Positions 1 to 13,074 of a stretch of 64,000 bases of DNA are shown piece after piece. The notes beneath the pieces were generated by a model. That model saw nothing but the letters and a program-made list of their open reading frames with translations. It was not told the origin of the DNA and ran no database searches. The stretch covers positions 372,001-436,000 of the forward strand of contig NZ_JAKQXY010000001.1 of NCBI RefSeq assembly GCF_023509825.1, read 5' to 3'. Origin of the DNA: Spiroplasma attinicola. Its GTDB lineage: Bacteria; Bacillota_I; Bacilli_A; Mycoplasmatales; VBWQ01. Position 1 is the first letter of the stretch; every line of letters starts with the position of its first letter. A program made the translations under genes and the position numbers.

Positions 1-778
1 TTTTGCGAACAGTTTGTTCAGGTATTTTTTTCAACTCAGCAATCTTTCTCACAGTAAAAACAATATTAACCGGAAAATTAACTGTCAAGCCAGATTTATT
101 TGGTTTTTTACCTCGTAATGGTTCTGGTGTTAAATATGGTGCATCAGTTTCAACTAAAATACGATTATTAGGAATTTCTTTAATAACTGCTTGTAATTCT
201 TTAGCATTTTTATAAGTTAGATTACCAGCAAAAGAAATGTAAAAACCTAATTTTAAGAATTTTTCAGCAATTTCTTTAGTACCTGTAAAGCAATGTAAAA
301 TTCCTTTAGTAATACCTTGTTCTTTAACAATTTCATAAGCATCATTAAAAGCATTTCTAATATGTAATAAAACTGGCAAATCATATTTTTTAGCAATTTT
401 TAATTGTTCAGTAAATCATTTCTTTTGTAATTCAACCGGAGTATCTTGATGAAAATAATCTAAACCAATTTCACCAATGGCAATAACTTTACCAGTTTGA
501 ATAAATTTTACTAACTCTGCCATCGCTTTTGAATTAGCTTTACCTACTTCTGTTGGGTGAATACCAACTGCAGCAAAAATTTTTGGAACATTGTTATTGC
601 TAGCATATTGATAAGCTTGTGAAACTGCTTGATTACTAGTTGCTAAATTAAAACCAACATTTAAAATGTTTCCAACACCAGCAACAAAAGCATTATTTAA
701 TAAGTTATCTAACTCTTCATTTTGATAATGTCTTGACATTAAATGACAATGACTATCAAAGATTCCATTATTTACCAT
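1..778 (-). CDS. tatD: TatD family metal-dependent DNase, 3' end cut by window edge
   Basis: Cytoplasmic TatD-type hydrolase (TIM-barrel, two-metal phosphodiesterase; 3'-5' DNase activity is known for the family). The N-terminus FDSHCHL gives the first metal-binding histidines (H10, H12), and IGEIGLDYF near residue 102 carries the family glutamate. Further on, LLHIRNA, GILHCFTG and LVETDAPYLTP match the conserved blocks in order. 259 codons are visible, about a full family length, so only the last few residues should be missing. One internal TGA reads as Trp. It starts 35 bp after mnmE ends, on the same strand, so the two are probably co-transcribed. Confidence 0.9.
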
Positions 779-813
779 GGTTCCCCCTTATAATATTAGT
801 TTTTTTGTTTTCG

Positions 814-2160
814 TTATTTTCCTAAACAAAATCTTTTAAAGATTTCATCAACTAAATCAATTTGATAATCTTTACCTTGAATTGATAATAATAAATTTCA
901 AGCATTTTGTAAATAGATTACCACTAAATCAACTGGAACACCTTGTTTTAATTCTGTAACAGCTTTACTAATATTAGTTTCAATTTGCTCAAAATATTCT
1001 AATTGTCTAGTATTAGTTAAAAGTAATTCATTATTAAAGTCAATTTTAGTTGTTAAAGTTTTTTGTTTAATTGCTTCAATTAAAGAACTAATATCTTGAT
1101 TTAAAGCACTAATTTTAATTGTATCAGTTATTTGTAATTTTGACGTTAAATCATTTTTATTAGCAACAATAATATAGTTTTTATCTTTAATTAAATTTAT
1201 TAATTGATAATCTTCTTTTGTTAACGGCTTAGAACCATCTAAAACTAAAATTACTAATTGTGCTTTTTCAAGCATTGCTTTACTTTTAGCAATGCCAATC
1301 TTTTCAATTTCATTTTTTGTTGTTCTAATACCAGCAGTATCAACTAAATTTAAACTAATATCTCCTAAATTAATTTTTCCTTCAACTAAATCTCTTGTTG
1401 TTCCTTGGATTTCTGAAACAATTGCTTTATCTTCTTTTAACAAAGCATTTAACAATGAAGATTTACCAACATTAGGTTTACCAATAATTACCGTATTAAT
1501 TCCATTTTTAATAATCTGAGTAATTTGACTATGTTCTTTAATTTTTTTAATTTCATGTAAAAAATTAGCGACTTCATTAATCATTATTTGATTAGTAATT
1601 TGCTCAACACCATCATATTCTGGATAATCAATATTAACATTAACATTAGCAATTAAAGTTAATAATTGTTCAGACAATTGATTAATTAAATTAGTTGTAT
1701 GTGTTCCTAAATTATTAATAGCTGTCTTTAAGGTTGCATCATTTTCAGCAAAAATTAAATCATTAATAGCTTCTGCTTGGACTAAATTAACTTTATTATT
1801 TAAAAATGCTCGACGAGTAAATTCACCTGGCAAAGCCATTCTCATTCCAAGACTAAGTAATAATTTAATAATTTTTTGAGTAACTAAAACACCACCATGA
1901 CAATTAATTTCAATGATATCTTCACCTGTAAATGATTTTGGATTACGATAGCATGCTAAAATTACTTCATCAATTTTATTACCGTCTAAATCATGAAGAT
2001 AGCCTTTAACTAGAGTATATCCTTTTTGTTGCAAAATATCTTTGCTAAAAACTTGATTAACTGATTGATAAGTTGCATCACCAGAAACTCTAATAATGCT
2101 AATTGCTTGAGTAGTTAAAGCTGAAGCATTAGCAACAATTGTATCATTAATATATTTCAT
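814..2160 (-). CDS. mnmE: tRNA modification GTPase MnmE
   Basis: GTPase that, with MnmG, builds the cmnm5 group on wobble U34 of certain tRNAs. The 448-aa product has the expected layout: an N-terminal folate-binding-like domain (MALPGEFTRRAFLNNK near residue 110), a Ras-like G domain inserted in a helical domain (P-loop GKPNVGKSS near residue 225, DTAG switch II, NKND guanine motif), and the diagnostic C-terminal FCLGK containing the catalytic cysteine. The reading frame passes one TGA (Trp) shortly before the C-terminus. The start ATG has GGTG upstream. Confidence 0.96.
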
Positions 2161-2180
2161 AAATATTTCACCAAATTAAA

Positions 2181-2200
2181 GCCTAAGGAAATCCTTAGGC
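2181..2200 (-). terminator. Hairpin between jag and mnmE
   Basis: A perfect 8-bp stem (GCCTAAGG/CCTTAGGC) with a 4-nt loop lies in the 44-bp gap between jag and mnmE. Ts follow it on either strand (ATTTTT on plus, TTTAATTT on minus). It probably reduces transcription from jag into mnmE. The minus-strand U-tract is interrupted, so termination may be partial. Confidence 0.55.
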
Positions 2201-2204
2201 ATTT

Positions 2205-2804
2205 TTAATTATTTTCTTCTGCTTTAATAACAATATGACGCAGAAACCCTTTTCCTTCTGAAAAACTTGTAAAACCATCAATTTCTTGAACCAAATTATG
2301 AACTAATTTTCTTTGATCATTAGGCATTGGTTTAAAATGAAATGGCTTATTTTTTTCTTTAATATTTTTAATTGCAAAGTAAATTTGTTTTTTTAAAAAA
2401 TACTTTTGATTATGTAAATGATTATTAATATTAATGCTAATTTGATATCATTTACCAAATTTACTAAATAGATAACTAACTAATAAATTTTGAATTGCAC
2501 TAACAATAAAACCATATTTCTGTAATAAAAGTGAATTTTGATTTTCACATGTAATTTTTATATAAATTCTTTTATCATTGAGATAAATTTTTTCTTGAAA
2601 ATCTTTAACAGCAAACATTTCTAAAATTAAATTTAGATGTGTTGTTAAATATTGAATAACATCTTCAGAACTGAAAAATAAAACTTTAGTTATAGTTCTA
2701 ACTAATTTTTTTTCAGTCTCTAAAATTCGATAAAATTGATCAGATTTTAAATTATTAATAAAATTATCTAGTTCTTGTTGTTTTTTAAAAATTTCGATTG
2801 TCAT
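2205..2804 (-). CDS. jag: Jag/KhpB-like R3H-domain RNA-binding protein
   Basis: 199-aa protein of the SpoIIIJ-associated Jag/KhpB group, known to bind RNA together with KhpA. The middle is KH-like, and the C-terminus has the R3H motif (MPNDQRKLVHNLV) followed by EIDGFTSFSEGKGFLRHIVI, typical of the family. It lies directly downstream of yidC on the same strand, the conserved rpmH-rnpA-yidC-jag-mnmE order. One TGA is read as Trp. The usual Jag_N domain is weak or divergent. Identification rests on the R3H motif plus gene order. Confidence 0.85.
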
Positions 2805-2853
2805 AACTTACACACCCGTCATTTAAAATATTAATAGATATTAATTTTTAATA

Positions 2854-4026
2854 TTAATATTTTAAACTAATTTTAGCTTTTTTAGGTTTGTATTCTTGAT
2901 TTCTTTTAGGAAATTTATTTTTAATTTTAGCAACAAATGAAGTTTTAATTGTTCCTTTTCTTTTACTATTATATCGTTGATGCTTATTATAATAATGAAA
3001 GGCAACAGTTTGAAGAATTTGCAATCCTCCAGAAATAATTCAGTAAATTCCTACTCCAGCAGGAGTTCCAAAAACAAAGAAAGTAAATACAACAATAAAT
3101 ATTGTTTGCATAATAAATTGTTTTTTTAACGCTTTTTTTGATTCCTTTGTTTTTACTTTTTGTCGTGATCGATTTAAAAACATTGGTAATAACATTGAAG
3201 TTAATTGAATTGGTAAATAAACAATAACAATTACTAAATAAATTCAATGTCCTTGATTAATCATTGATCAAGGAGTTTCAATTAATTTAATTAGTCCAAT
3301 TTGAGCAGTTTTTAATAAATTAGTTGATCTCATTACCGTAAACATCGCTGTCAAAAATGGAATTGAAAGAAACATTGGAATAAAAGATGAAATTGGGTTA
3401 ATTCCTTCTTTTTTATATATTGCCATTAATTCCATTTGCATTTTTTGCTTTGCATATGGATCACGAGATTGCTTATATTTTGCTTGAACTTCTGCTGTTT
3501 TTAGTTGTACAGCTTGCATCCGCTCTTGATTTCGTTGTGCTTTAAAAGTAAATACCAAAGTAATTAATTTAATAAATAAAGTTGTAAAGAAAATTGCAAA
3601 AATAATGCCGACGCCACCACCACCAAAACCTTTAGCTAAACTAACTAAAATTCAGGCAATTGGATAAACAAATAAACCATAAAATGGTGATTTAGTTACT
3701 GATCAGGCTTGTCCTCAACTATTAATACCATTAAAAGAATATTCATAAATAGTATTACCATTCAAATGAAAAATATGGTGTTTAGAAACATTATTATTTC
3801 CAATTAACAATTCAAAAAATACTGCAGCAATATTATGATTTTTAAAATCATAAAGTGAACTAATTTTACCTGATGCAACATTAGCATCACCCATCATTTG
3901 TCCACAACCTCAAATTGTTGAAACTATCAAAAATGTTCCCAAAATAATTTTTGTTCATTTTCAAGTTAGTTTCAACCACTGTTTATTTTTCGTTTCTTCA
4001 GGAAATAAAAATTGTTTATATCTCAT
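2854..4026 (-). CDS. yidC: Membrane protein insertase YidC/SpoIIIJ
   Basis: 390-aa polytopic membrane insertase acting with or beside SecYEG. The N-terminus is basic then hydrophobic and ends in WGC, a possible lipobox (cysteine near residue 37). A 90-residue outside segment follows, then the insertase core: the first core helix (GVGIIFAIFFTTLFIKLITL), the charged cytoplasmic hairpin (KAQRNQERMQAVQLK), SFIPMFLSIPFLTAMF, and a last helix GIYWIISGGLQILQTV. The C-terminal tail is lysine-rich, as expected for ribosome contact. Several TGA codons are read as Trp. It follows rnpA by 16 bp; yidD is not in between. Confidence 0.95.
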
Positions 4027-4042
4027 TTGCTTTATTTTCCTT

Positions 4043-4381
4043 TTACATCTTTTTAGTTGATATCTTATTTAAAAGATTATCTAAAGAAGTTTTATTAGTA
4101 TTATAATCATTATTTAAATAATTTTTTTTAACAATAAGCACAATATCAATTGATCAATCTTTTTTAACATCAACTAACATATTTTTAATTTGCCGTTTAA
4201 TCTTGTTGCGAATAAAGGCTTTATTAACAAGTCTTTTAGGTACTGATATTCCAATTCGGATTGTACCTGAATCATTACGATAAGAATAATAAAGAAAAAA
4301 TTCACGGTTATTAACATGTTTACCATTAACAATTAATTTTTCAAATTGATAATTTTTTAATAAGCGATATTTTCTTTTCAT
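4043..4381 (-). CDS. rnpA: Ribonuclease P protein component
   Basis: 112-aa basic protein that binds RNase P RNA for tRNA 5' maturation. Conserved features are the N-terminal MKRKYRLLKNYQFEKL, FFLYYSYR, and the RNR-type motif GISVPKRLVNKAFIRNKIKRQIK. One TGA is read as Trp near residue 76. It lies 17 bp after rpmH, the standard arrangement. Confidence 0.95.
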
Positions 4382-4398
4382 TACTTCACCTAATTTTA

Positions 4399-4533
4399 TT
4401 AAGCTGTTAGTCTTTTTCTACCTTTTCTTCTTCTGCGACTAATTAAATTTTGTCCAGTTGTAGATTTCATACGAGCAAAAAAACCGTGCGTTCTTTTGTG
4501 TTTAATTTTACTCGGATTATATGTTGGTTTCAT
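4399..4533 (-). CDS. rpmH: 50S ribosomal protein L34
   Basis: 44-aa very basic protein with the L34 hallmarks [26 protein letters not shown], and [12 protein letters not shown] at the C-terminus. The start ATG is preceded by GAGGTG. It is the first gene of the minus-strand rpmH-rnpA-yidC-jag-mnmE-tatD series that diverges from dnaA. Confidence 0.96.
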   Translation of the reverse strand: MKPTYNPSKIKHKRTHGFFARMKSTTGQNLISRRRRKGRKRLTA

Positions 4534-5221
4534 TTTTTCACCTCATTTTTAATCTTAATTAATTTTCAAAACTTTTTTAAAATTCTAGATAATTAAATTT
4601 ATTGTAATAATTTAAAACAACAACTAATAAAAGTTATTTTAAATAATAATAAGTTTAACAAAAAAAATCCTCTTTAAAAAGATTTTACAATTAATTTTAT
4701 AAAGTTAATTGCAATAATTCAATACTTTTTTAGTATTTTATATTTTAAATTACCTAATAAGGTAATAAAATATCTATAAGAGTAAAAAAGAGATTTAAAA
4801 ACAATCTTTGGCTAAACTAAAAATAAACAATCTCAAAATGATTTTTAATAAAAACAATAAAAAAATCATTCATTGATATTTTCATAATTTTCTAATTTTA
4901 AATTCAGCTATTATAACATTAAAATTTATTTTTAAAAATAAATAATTCTGACAAATATTTGCCAAAAAACCTTAACTAAATTCATATACTAATAATTTAT
5001 TATTTTCTTATAACGAATTAGATTTAAGGACAAATAACATTTTAATATTTATTATTACCTACTATAAATAAGTTATTCGTATAAATATGAGCAATTAACT
5101 TTTTAGTAGATTCATATGTTTTAATATTTCATCAAAATCAGTCATAGCAATAATTGTTAATATTTTGTCAAAAATTTAATTATGAAAATAAACCTTAAAA
5201 AGTCTAGATAGGAGGTTTTGA
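4534..5221. other. Intergenic AT-rich half of the origin region
   Basis: About 690 bp between divergent rpmH and the small gene at 5222. It is almost pure A/T with many short repeats. One imperfect inverted repeat is visible near 4836-4870 (AATGATTTTT and AAAAAATCATT). I find no good TTATNCACA DnaA box here and no convincing ORF. It must hold the promoter of rpmH, but I cannot place it with confidence. Confidence 0.6.
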
Positions 5222-5404
5222 ATGGAAGAAAACACCCTTTATCGGACAAATAGTAATAATTTTGACACTTTTGTTAAAAAAAATATTAATAATAATCAAT
5301 GAAAGCTTGTAAACAAAAATACTTTTTTTAACGAAAAACAAAATATTATTGTTAAAAAAGATAATAGAGTAAAAGGAACTGCTTTTTTACAATCTAAAAA
5401 ATAA
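5222..5404 (+). CDS. Small hypothetical protein next to dnaA
   Basis: 60-aa ORF with a near-perfect ribosome binding site (AGGAGG 8 nt before ATG) and one internal TGA (Trp). The product is polar and Asn/Lys-rich (MEENTLYRTNSNNFDTFVK at the start, FLQSKK at the end), with no signal peptide or membrane segment. I recognise no family. It lies between rpmH and dnaA, about 150 bp upstream of dnaA and on the same strand. The strong RBS is the main reason to call it real. Confidence 0.6.
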
Positions 5405-5508
5405 TATTTATGATAAATTAATTAGAATAATTAATTTATTTATAACAAAAGTTTATTTAACTTTTGTAAAATAATTTAGATATAATATTTTTAAAAAGTT
5501 ATTAACAT

Positions 5509-5528
5509 TTATCCACATTTTATTCACA
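5509..5528 (+). promoter_or_regulatory. Two DnaA boxes upstream of dnaA (oriC)
   Basis: TTATCCACA (5509-5517) is a perfect consensus DnaA box, and TTATTCACA (5520-5528) is a one-mismatch box in the same orientation, one helical turn apart. They lie just before the dnaA start and are expected both to take part in origin firing and to autoregulate dnaA. Confidence 0.85.
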
Positions 5529-5554
5529 TATAAATTAGGTAGGTAATATATATT

Positions 5555-6916
5555 ATGTTTGAAAGTAATTATCAAGAAATTTGAAATAAAGTAAAACAAT
5601 TTTTACAATATGACGAAACAATCGATCCTGTTATTTTCAACAATTATGTTAAAAATGCTTATATTTCAAATATTAGTAAAAATCAATGTCAAATTATTGT
5701 TAATTCAATTTTTGCAAAAGAAATTTTAACTAAAAATCTAACTAATAAAATTGAAAACATTTTAGAAAAAATTAATAAAAATCAAATTAAAGTTACTTTT
5801 CTTGAATTAAGCGACATTGAAAAAGAAAAAATTGAAGCAAGCAAAAATGATAAACCAATTTCACAAAATAAAAATAATTTCTTATTTGAAAATTTCATTA
5901 AAGGTGAATCTAATAATGAAGCTTATCAAGCAGCTTTAGCAATTACGATTGAATTAGGAAAATATTGAAATCCTTTATTTATTTATGGTAATTCTGGATT
6001 AGGAAAAACTCATTTATTACATGCAATTGAAAATCAAATTATTAGAAAATATAAAAACAAGAAAAAAATTCTTTGTTTATCATCAGAAGAATTTGGTCGC
6101 ATGATCCCAGAAATTTTACAACAAAATAATACTAATGATATTGAGAAATTTAAAAATTCTTTCAATGATTATGATGTTCTTTTAGTTGATGACATTCAAT
6201 TTTTAGCTAATCGTAACAAAACTAATGAAATATTTTTTCATATTTTTAATGCTTTTGTTAATAAACAAAAACAAATTGTTATTACCTCTGATAAAAGTCC
6301 TAATGATTTATATGGTTTTGAAGAGCGAAATATTTCTCGTTTTCAAAGTGGTTTAAGTGTTGGTATCGTTTCACCTGATTTTGAAACAGCATTAATAATC
6401 TTAAAAACTAAAATTAAATGATTAAATTATGATCCAAGTATTTTTACTGAAGAAACTTTAAATTTCATTGCTCAAAATTTTAATAATGATGTTAGACAAT
6501 TAGAAGGTGCGTTAAATCGTTTAATTTTTTATAGTATTTTATATATAAAACCAAATCAAATGATTACAATTGAAGATGTCATGAAAGCATTTAAAAATAA
6601 TATTAATTTATCAAAAGATAAACTAACAGCTAGAAAAATTAAAAAAGTTGTCTCTGAGTATTATAATATTCCAATAAAAATCTTAGTTAGCAATACTAGA
6701 GTAAAATCAATTACCACTGCTAGGCATGTTGCTATGTATTTAATTAAAGAATTACTTAGTGAATCTTTTGTTAATATTGGCAACGAATTTGGTGGTAAAG
6801 ATCATACAACAGTAATTAGTGCTTATAATAAAATCAAGAAAAACATTGAAAAAAATTATGAATTTAAAAAAACAATTGAAGGATTAAAAAAAGAATGTAC
6901 TAAAAATAGTAATTAA
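5555..6916 (+). CDS. dnaA: Chromosomal replication initiator DnaA
   Basis: 453-aa AAA+ initiator that binds DnaA boxes and melts oriC. Domain I covers roughly residues 1-85, then a short linker, then the AAA+ domain with Walker A GNSGLGKTH and Walker B LLVDDIQFL. The C-terminal helix-turn-helix has the box-recognition signature GGKDHTTVISAYNKI. Internal TGA codons (for example in GKYWNPLFIYG) encode Trp. The RBS is weak (AGGTAGG). It is flanked by DnaA boxes on both sides and followed by dnaN. Confidence 0.98.
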
Positions 6917-6942
6917 AGTTACTATTTTTTTTATTCCCTTTT

Positions 6943-7014
6943 TTATCCACAAGTTTTCCACATTATAAAAAGTAATATTTATTAATAAAAATCAAAGAAA
7001 ATAACTTATTCACA
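6943..7014 (+). promoter_or_regulatory. DnaA box cluster between dnaA and dnaN (oriC)
   Basis: Three boxes in direct orientation: TTATCCACA at 6943-6951, TTTTCCACA at 6954-6962, and TTATTCACA at 7006-7014. They are followed (7020-7092) by a stretch made almost only of A and T with repeated TAATAATTAATA units, a plausible unwinding element. This side has the larger cluster and is the best candidate for the functional origin. Confidence 0.8.
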
Positions 7015-7111
7015 TCTATTAAGGTCTTAATATTAATAATAATTAATAATATAATTAATAATAATCTAATATAATATTAATTAATTAAGAAAAACTAAAG
7101 GGAAAAAAGCC

Positions 7112-8386
7112 ATGAAGTTTAAAATTAAAAGTCAACTATTATTAACAAACATTAAAAGAATTATTAAAATATCACCATCTAATCCAATTAATGAAATTCA
7201 TAAAAATTTAAAAGTTGAAGTTGAAACGAACAAAATTACTTTTTCCAGCTTAAATGAAAAAGGATTTTTAAATTTTTTCATTTTAACTGAAGAAGAAAAA
7301 TTAGAAGTTTATGAAACAGGAAAATTTTTAATTAATCTTAAAATCCTTTATGAAATTATTAACAAATTAAAAGATGAATGAATTCTTTTTGAAATAAAAA
7401 TTAATTCATTAGTTATTAATAATTTTGATAAAGATAATAATTTCACTTTTAAATTAAATACATTAGACATTAATAATTTTCCAAATTTGGATTTTAATAA
7501 AAGTAACAATCCAATCAGTATTACAAAGAAAATTATTGAAGAAATTAATAATCAAATTAATTTTGTTATTAACACTAATAATTCAAATAATATTTTACGA
7601 GGAATTAACTTTAGTTTTAGTAAAGATAGTTTATTAATTACTGGTACTGATCGTGTCTCAATGGCACAGAAAAAATTTCAAATTAAAAATGAAACTTTTA
7701 ATCAAGATATAACAATTCCAATTTTCTTATTAAATGATATTGAAAAGATTGCTAATGATATTGATAGTAATTATTATTTTTACTTAAATGATGATCAAAC
7801 TTTAATTATTGAAATTGATAATTTTTTATTTAAAGGTCGGTTAATTGAAGGACAATATCCAAAAATTCAAAATGTTATTCAACAGTATTTAAATTCAAAT
7901 AATAAGGAAATTATTGTTATTAATGATTTAAAAACTTTTTTGAATACAATTGAATTAGCAGTAGTTTTAGCAAAAAAAGAAATAATTCCTTTAATACAAT
8001 TACTTTTTGATAAAACAAATAAAAAAATTGAAATTATTTGTATTTCTAATAATAATAGTTTTGGTGAAGTACATGAACAATTTAATAATGTAACTTTCTT
8101 AACAAAAGCAGCAAAACAAGAAGAATTTATAACTGTTAATGCTAGAAATAATAATATTGATGGATTGCAAGAACAATCTAGTAGTCTAACGATTTTAAAA
8201 CAAGAACAAGAAGATAAATTTAAAATTGTTTTTAATTATTATTTATTAACTTATGCTTTAAAAACTTTCATCAAATGTAAACAAGTTACTTTAAATATTA
8301 TTAGTAATTATAATTGTCATACAATAATTACTAGCGAAGAAGAACCAACTTTAACTCAATTAGTATTACCTATTATTAAAAATTAA
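7112..8386 (+). CDS. dnaN: DNA polymerase III sliding clamp (beta subunit)
   Basis: Ring-shaped processivity clamp tethering PolC/DnaE to DNA. 424 aa, longer than the usual 365-380. The family pattern is visible in LRGINFSFSKDSLLITGTDRVSMA, FKGRLIEGQYPKI and the C-terminal TQLVLPIIKN. The extra length lies mainly in domain III, where about 40 Gln/Glu/Asn-rich residues (around NARNNNIDGLQEQSSS) separate NSFGEVHE from FNYYLLTYALK. One TGA (Trp) at codon 90. A good AAAGGGAAAAAAG precedes the ATG. Confidence 0.93.
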
Positions 8387-8387
8387 A

Positions 8388-8413
8388 AAAGCTATTTAAA
8401 ATAGCTTTTATTT
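8388..8413. terminator. Bidirectional terminator between dnaN and azoR
   Basis: An 11-bp inverted repeat (AAAAGCTATTT and AAATAGCTTTT) with a 1-nt centre, with T-rich sequence following on both strands. It sits between the convergent dnaN and azoR genes and can serve both. Confidence 0.75.
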
Positions 8414-8477
8414 ACTATTATTGTTAGGATTTTTTTCCATTTAATACAATTAATAGTTAAGAATATTAAGTTAAATT

Positions 8478-9140
8478 TTAAAACTTTTTTGCTGCTTCTT
8501 TAATATATTTTTCAAATTTTTTCATTGTTTTTTCAGGTCCTAAATCAACTAAACTATCACCTTTTTCTAGTGATTGAGTACCAATAACTAATTTAACATC
8601 ATTGTCGTGCGGTTCTTTAACTTTTGTACCACAAACAAGAATTGATGGTGCTACAGTAGCACCAGTAAATTTTCAAGTTTCTTCTAAATATTTAGCATGA
8701 TTTCCTCATAAGTATCAACCGTATGGTGCACCTTGTGTTGCTAAAATTTGAACTTTTAGTTTTGTTAATAATCCAACTGCATCACCTTGTTTACTATATT
8801 TGTAAGAAAAAGTTTTATTTGCAACTAAAACATGATCTAAATAATTTTTTGTCATACTTGTAACATTAAAATTAGTCATAGGTGTTACAAAAATTAATTT
8901 ATTAACTGATTTTAGTTGATCAATATATTTATCACTATCTTCTTGATTGAAAAAGTTATTAAAATTACGAGTTGTTAATGTTATTGAAGCCATTGGTAAA
9001 TCATTAAGATTTAAATGAATAATTTCATCTTTAGGATTAGCTTCTTGATAAAATTTAACAAAAGTTTTTGTTAAAGCGACTGAAAAAGATGCTTTTTCAT
9101 CAATCATTGAAGAATTTATTACTAAAACTTTATTTGCCAT
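8478..9140 (-). CDS. azoR: FMN-dependent NADH-azoreductase family protein
   Basis: 220-aa flavodoxin-fold NAD(P)H oxidoreductase of the AzoR/AcpD family (FMN-dependent two-electron reduction of quinones and azo compounds). The N-terminal strand-loop KVLVINSSMIDEKASFS is the FMN phosphate-binding turn. PMTNFNVTSMTKNYLDHVLVANKTFSYK and ILATQGAPYGWYLWGNHAKYLEE correspond to the conserved flavin-proximal blocks. Two TGA codons in the latter are Trp. GGAG lies ahead of the start ATG. It is a stand-alone gene convergent with dnaN. Confidence 0.85.
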
Positions 9141-9381
9141 TTTTTTCTCCTTAAACTTTAATGTTTAATATTAATTTGATTTTAACATAATTAATAACAT
9201 TAAAAAAATCAAAAAAATTTTAAATATTTATTTAAAATAATACATGTTAAAATATTTTTGAATTAAGTATTAAAAAAATTATAAAAATAAAATTATTGTA
9301 TTTTAACATTATAATTATTGAATTTTTAGTAATTCAAATTTTTCTTTTGTTACGGCAACAATAATTTTGGAGCGATCTTGA

Positions 9382-10926
9382 ATGAGTTTAGTAACAATTG
9401 AAAATTTATCATATGAAACAAGTACTAAAAAGTTATATCAAAATGCTAGTTTTAAAATAAATAAAGGTGAACATATTGCTTTAATTGGTGCTAATGGCAC
9501 TGGAAAAACTACTTTATTAAATATTATTAATCAAAATATTAAATCAGACCAAGGAATAATTAATTTTTCTGTTAATGTCAAAATTGGTTATTTAGATCAA
9601 CATTTAATAGTTGACAATAATTTAACTGTTGATCAATATTTAAAAACTAATTATCAAAGTCTATTTGATAAAGAAACAAAAATGAATGATTTATATCAAA
9701 AAATGGCAGAAGATTATCAAGAATCAATGTTAGAACAAGCTTTAAAAATTCAACATGAATTAGATATTAGTAATTTTAATACCATTAATAAAACAATTAA
9801 TAGTTTAATTACTGGTTTAAGCATTAATAAAATGTTATTAAATCAAAAATTAGTTACTATTAGTGGTGGTCAAAAAAATAAAATTTTATTGGCGAAACTT
9901 TTATTATCAAATTACGATTTATTATTGTTAGATGAACCAACTAATTTTTTAGATATTAAACAAATTAATTGATTAGCTAATTTTTTACAAAATTATCAAA
10001 AAGCCTTTATTGTTGTTTCTCATGATCAAAAGTTTGTTAATCAAGTTGCTAATATTATTTATGAAATTGATAATTTAACTTTTAATCGTTATGTTGGTAA
10101 TTATGATAATTATTTAACTTTAAAGGATACAAATCAAAAGCAATATACAAAAAAATATAAAGTTCAACAAGGACATATTAAGAAAATGGAAGAATTTATT
10201 GCTAAAAATAAAGCTAAAGCTAGCAAGGCCAAAAGTGCTCAATCACGAGTAAAACAATTAGCAAAAATGGAAATTTTAACTAAACCTCAGACGATACAAT
10301 TACCACCTAATTTTCACTTTCAAACAAAGAAAACTACTAGTAATGTTATTCTTAATAGTAATAATTTAATAATTGGTTATCAAAAACCATTAATTAATCC
10401 ACTTAATTTTACAATTAAAGCTAACGAAAAATGATTAATTAAAGGTGATAATGGTGTTGGAAAAACTACATTATTACAAACAATTACTAGTTATCTTAAA
10501 CCTCTTAGTGGCAAGGTTATTCTTGCTGATAATCTTTTAATTGGATATTTTCAACAAATTATTAATTTACAAGATTTAACACCAATTCAATATTTGCAAG
10601 AATTAAATCAGCAATTAGCTGATAATCAAATCAAAACTTTATTAGCAAGTTTTGGTCTTAAAGGTGGGTTAATGTTTCAATCAATTAAAACTTTATCAGG
10701 CGGTGAACAAACAAAAGTTCAGTTAGCTGCTTTATCGACAAAACAATATCATTTATTAATTATGGATGAGCCAACTAATCACTTAGATAGTAGTGCGAAA
10801 ATCGCTTTACTTAATGCGATTAATAAATTTTCTGGAGCAATAATTTTAACGACTCATGATCTTAATTTTGATCAAACATGAGCTAATCATACTTTAAATT
10901 TTTCTGATTGAATAATTACAAAATAA
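9382..10926 (+). CDS. ABC-F family ATPase (translation factor type)
   Basis: 514-aa soluble protein with two ABC domains and no membrane segments, typical of ABC-F proteins that act on ribosomes. Domain 1: Walker A GANGTGKTT, signature ISGGQKN, Walker B LLLLDEPTNFLD, switch His VVSHD. A charged linker follows (KNKAKASKAKSAQSRVKQLAK). Domain 2: Walker A GDNGVGKTT, signature LSGGEQTK, Walker B LLIMDEPTNHLD, and TTHD. GGAG lies 9 nt before the ATG. Which ABC-F class it belongs to (EttA, Uup or other) cannot be told by eye. A near copy of positions 10609-10690 occurs inverted at 29649-29729. Confidence 0.9.
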
Positions 10927-11018
10927 TAGGAGTTTTTCCTGTTTTTTATTAGTTAAATATCCTTGGTAATGACTTTAAGTTTCTATTGTTTGTTGTGGAA
11001 ATTAACCGCTAATCTTCC

Positions 11019-11047
11019 TTGTTTTTATTAGTAAAAAAAGGTATAAT
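11019..11047 (+). promoter_or_regulatory. Predicted promoter of gyrB-gyrA
   Basis: TTGTTT (11019-11024), 17 nt, then TATAAT (11042-11047) ahead of gyrB. A leader of about 75 nt follows, containing ACTAGAAAATTATTAGT and a run of eight Ts (about 11084-11100), which may be a weak attenuator. Confidence 0.5.
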
Positions 11048-11116
11048 TTATATAGAAAAAAATTAATTAAAACTAGAAAATTATTAGTCTTTTTTTTATT
11101 TTTGATTAGTTTTTAG

Positions 11117-13057
<1,941 letters not shown>

Positions 13058-13074
13058 AAAGGAATTAAGTAATT

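Noticed and set aside
1292-1519. Plus-strand ORF inside mnmE
   Set aside because: It is a shadow of a strongly conserved minus-strand gene, with no RBS or family match.
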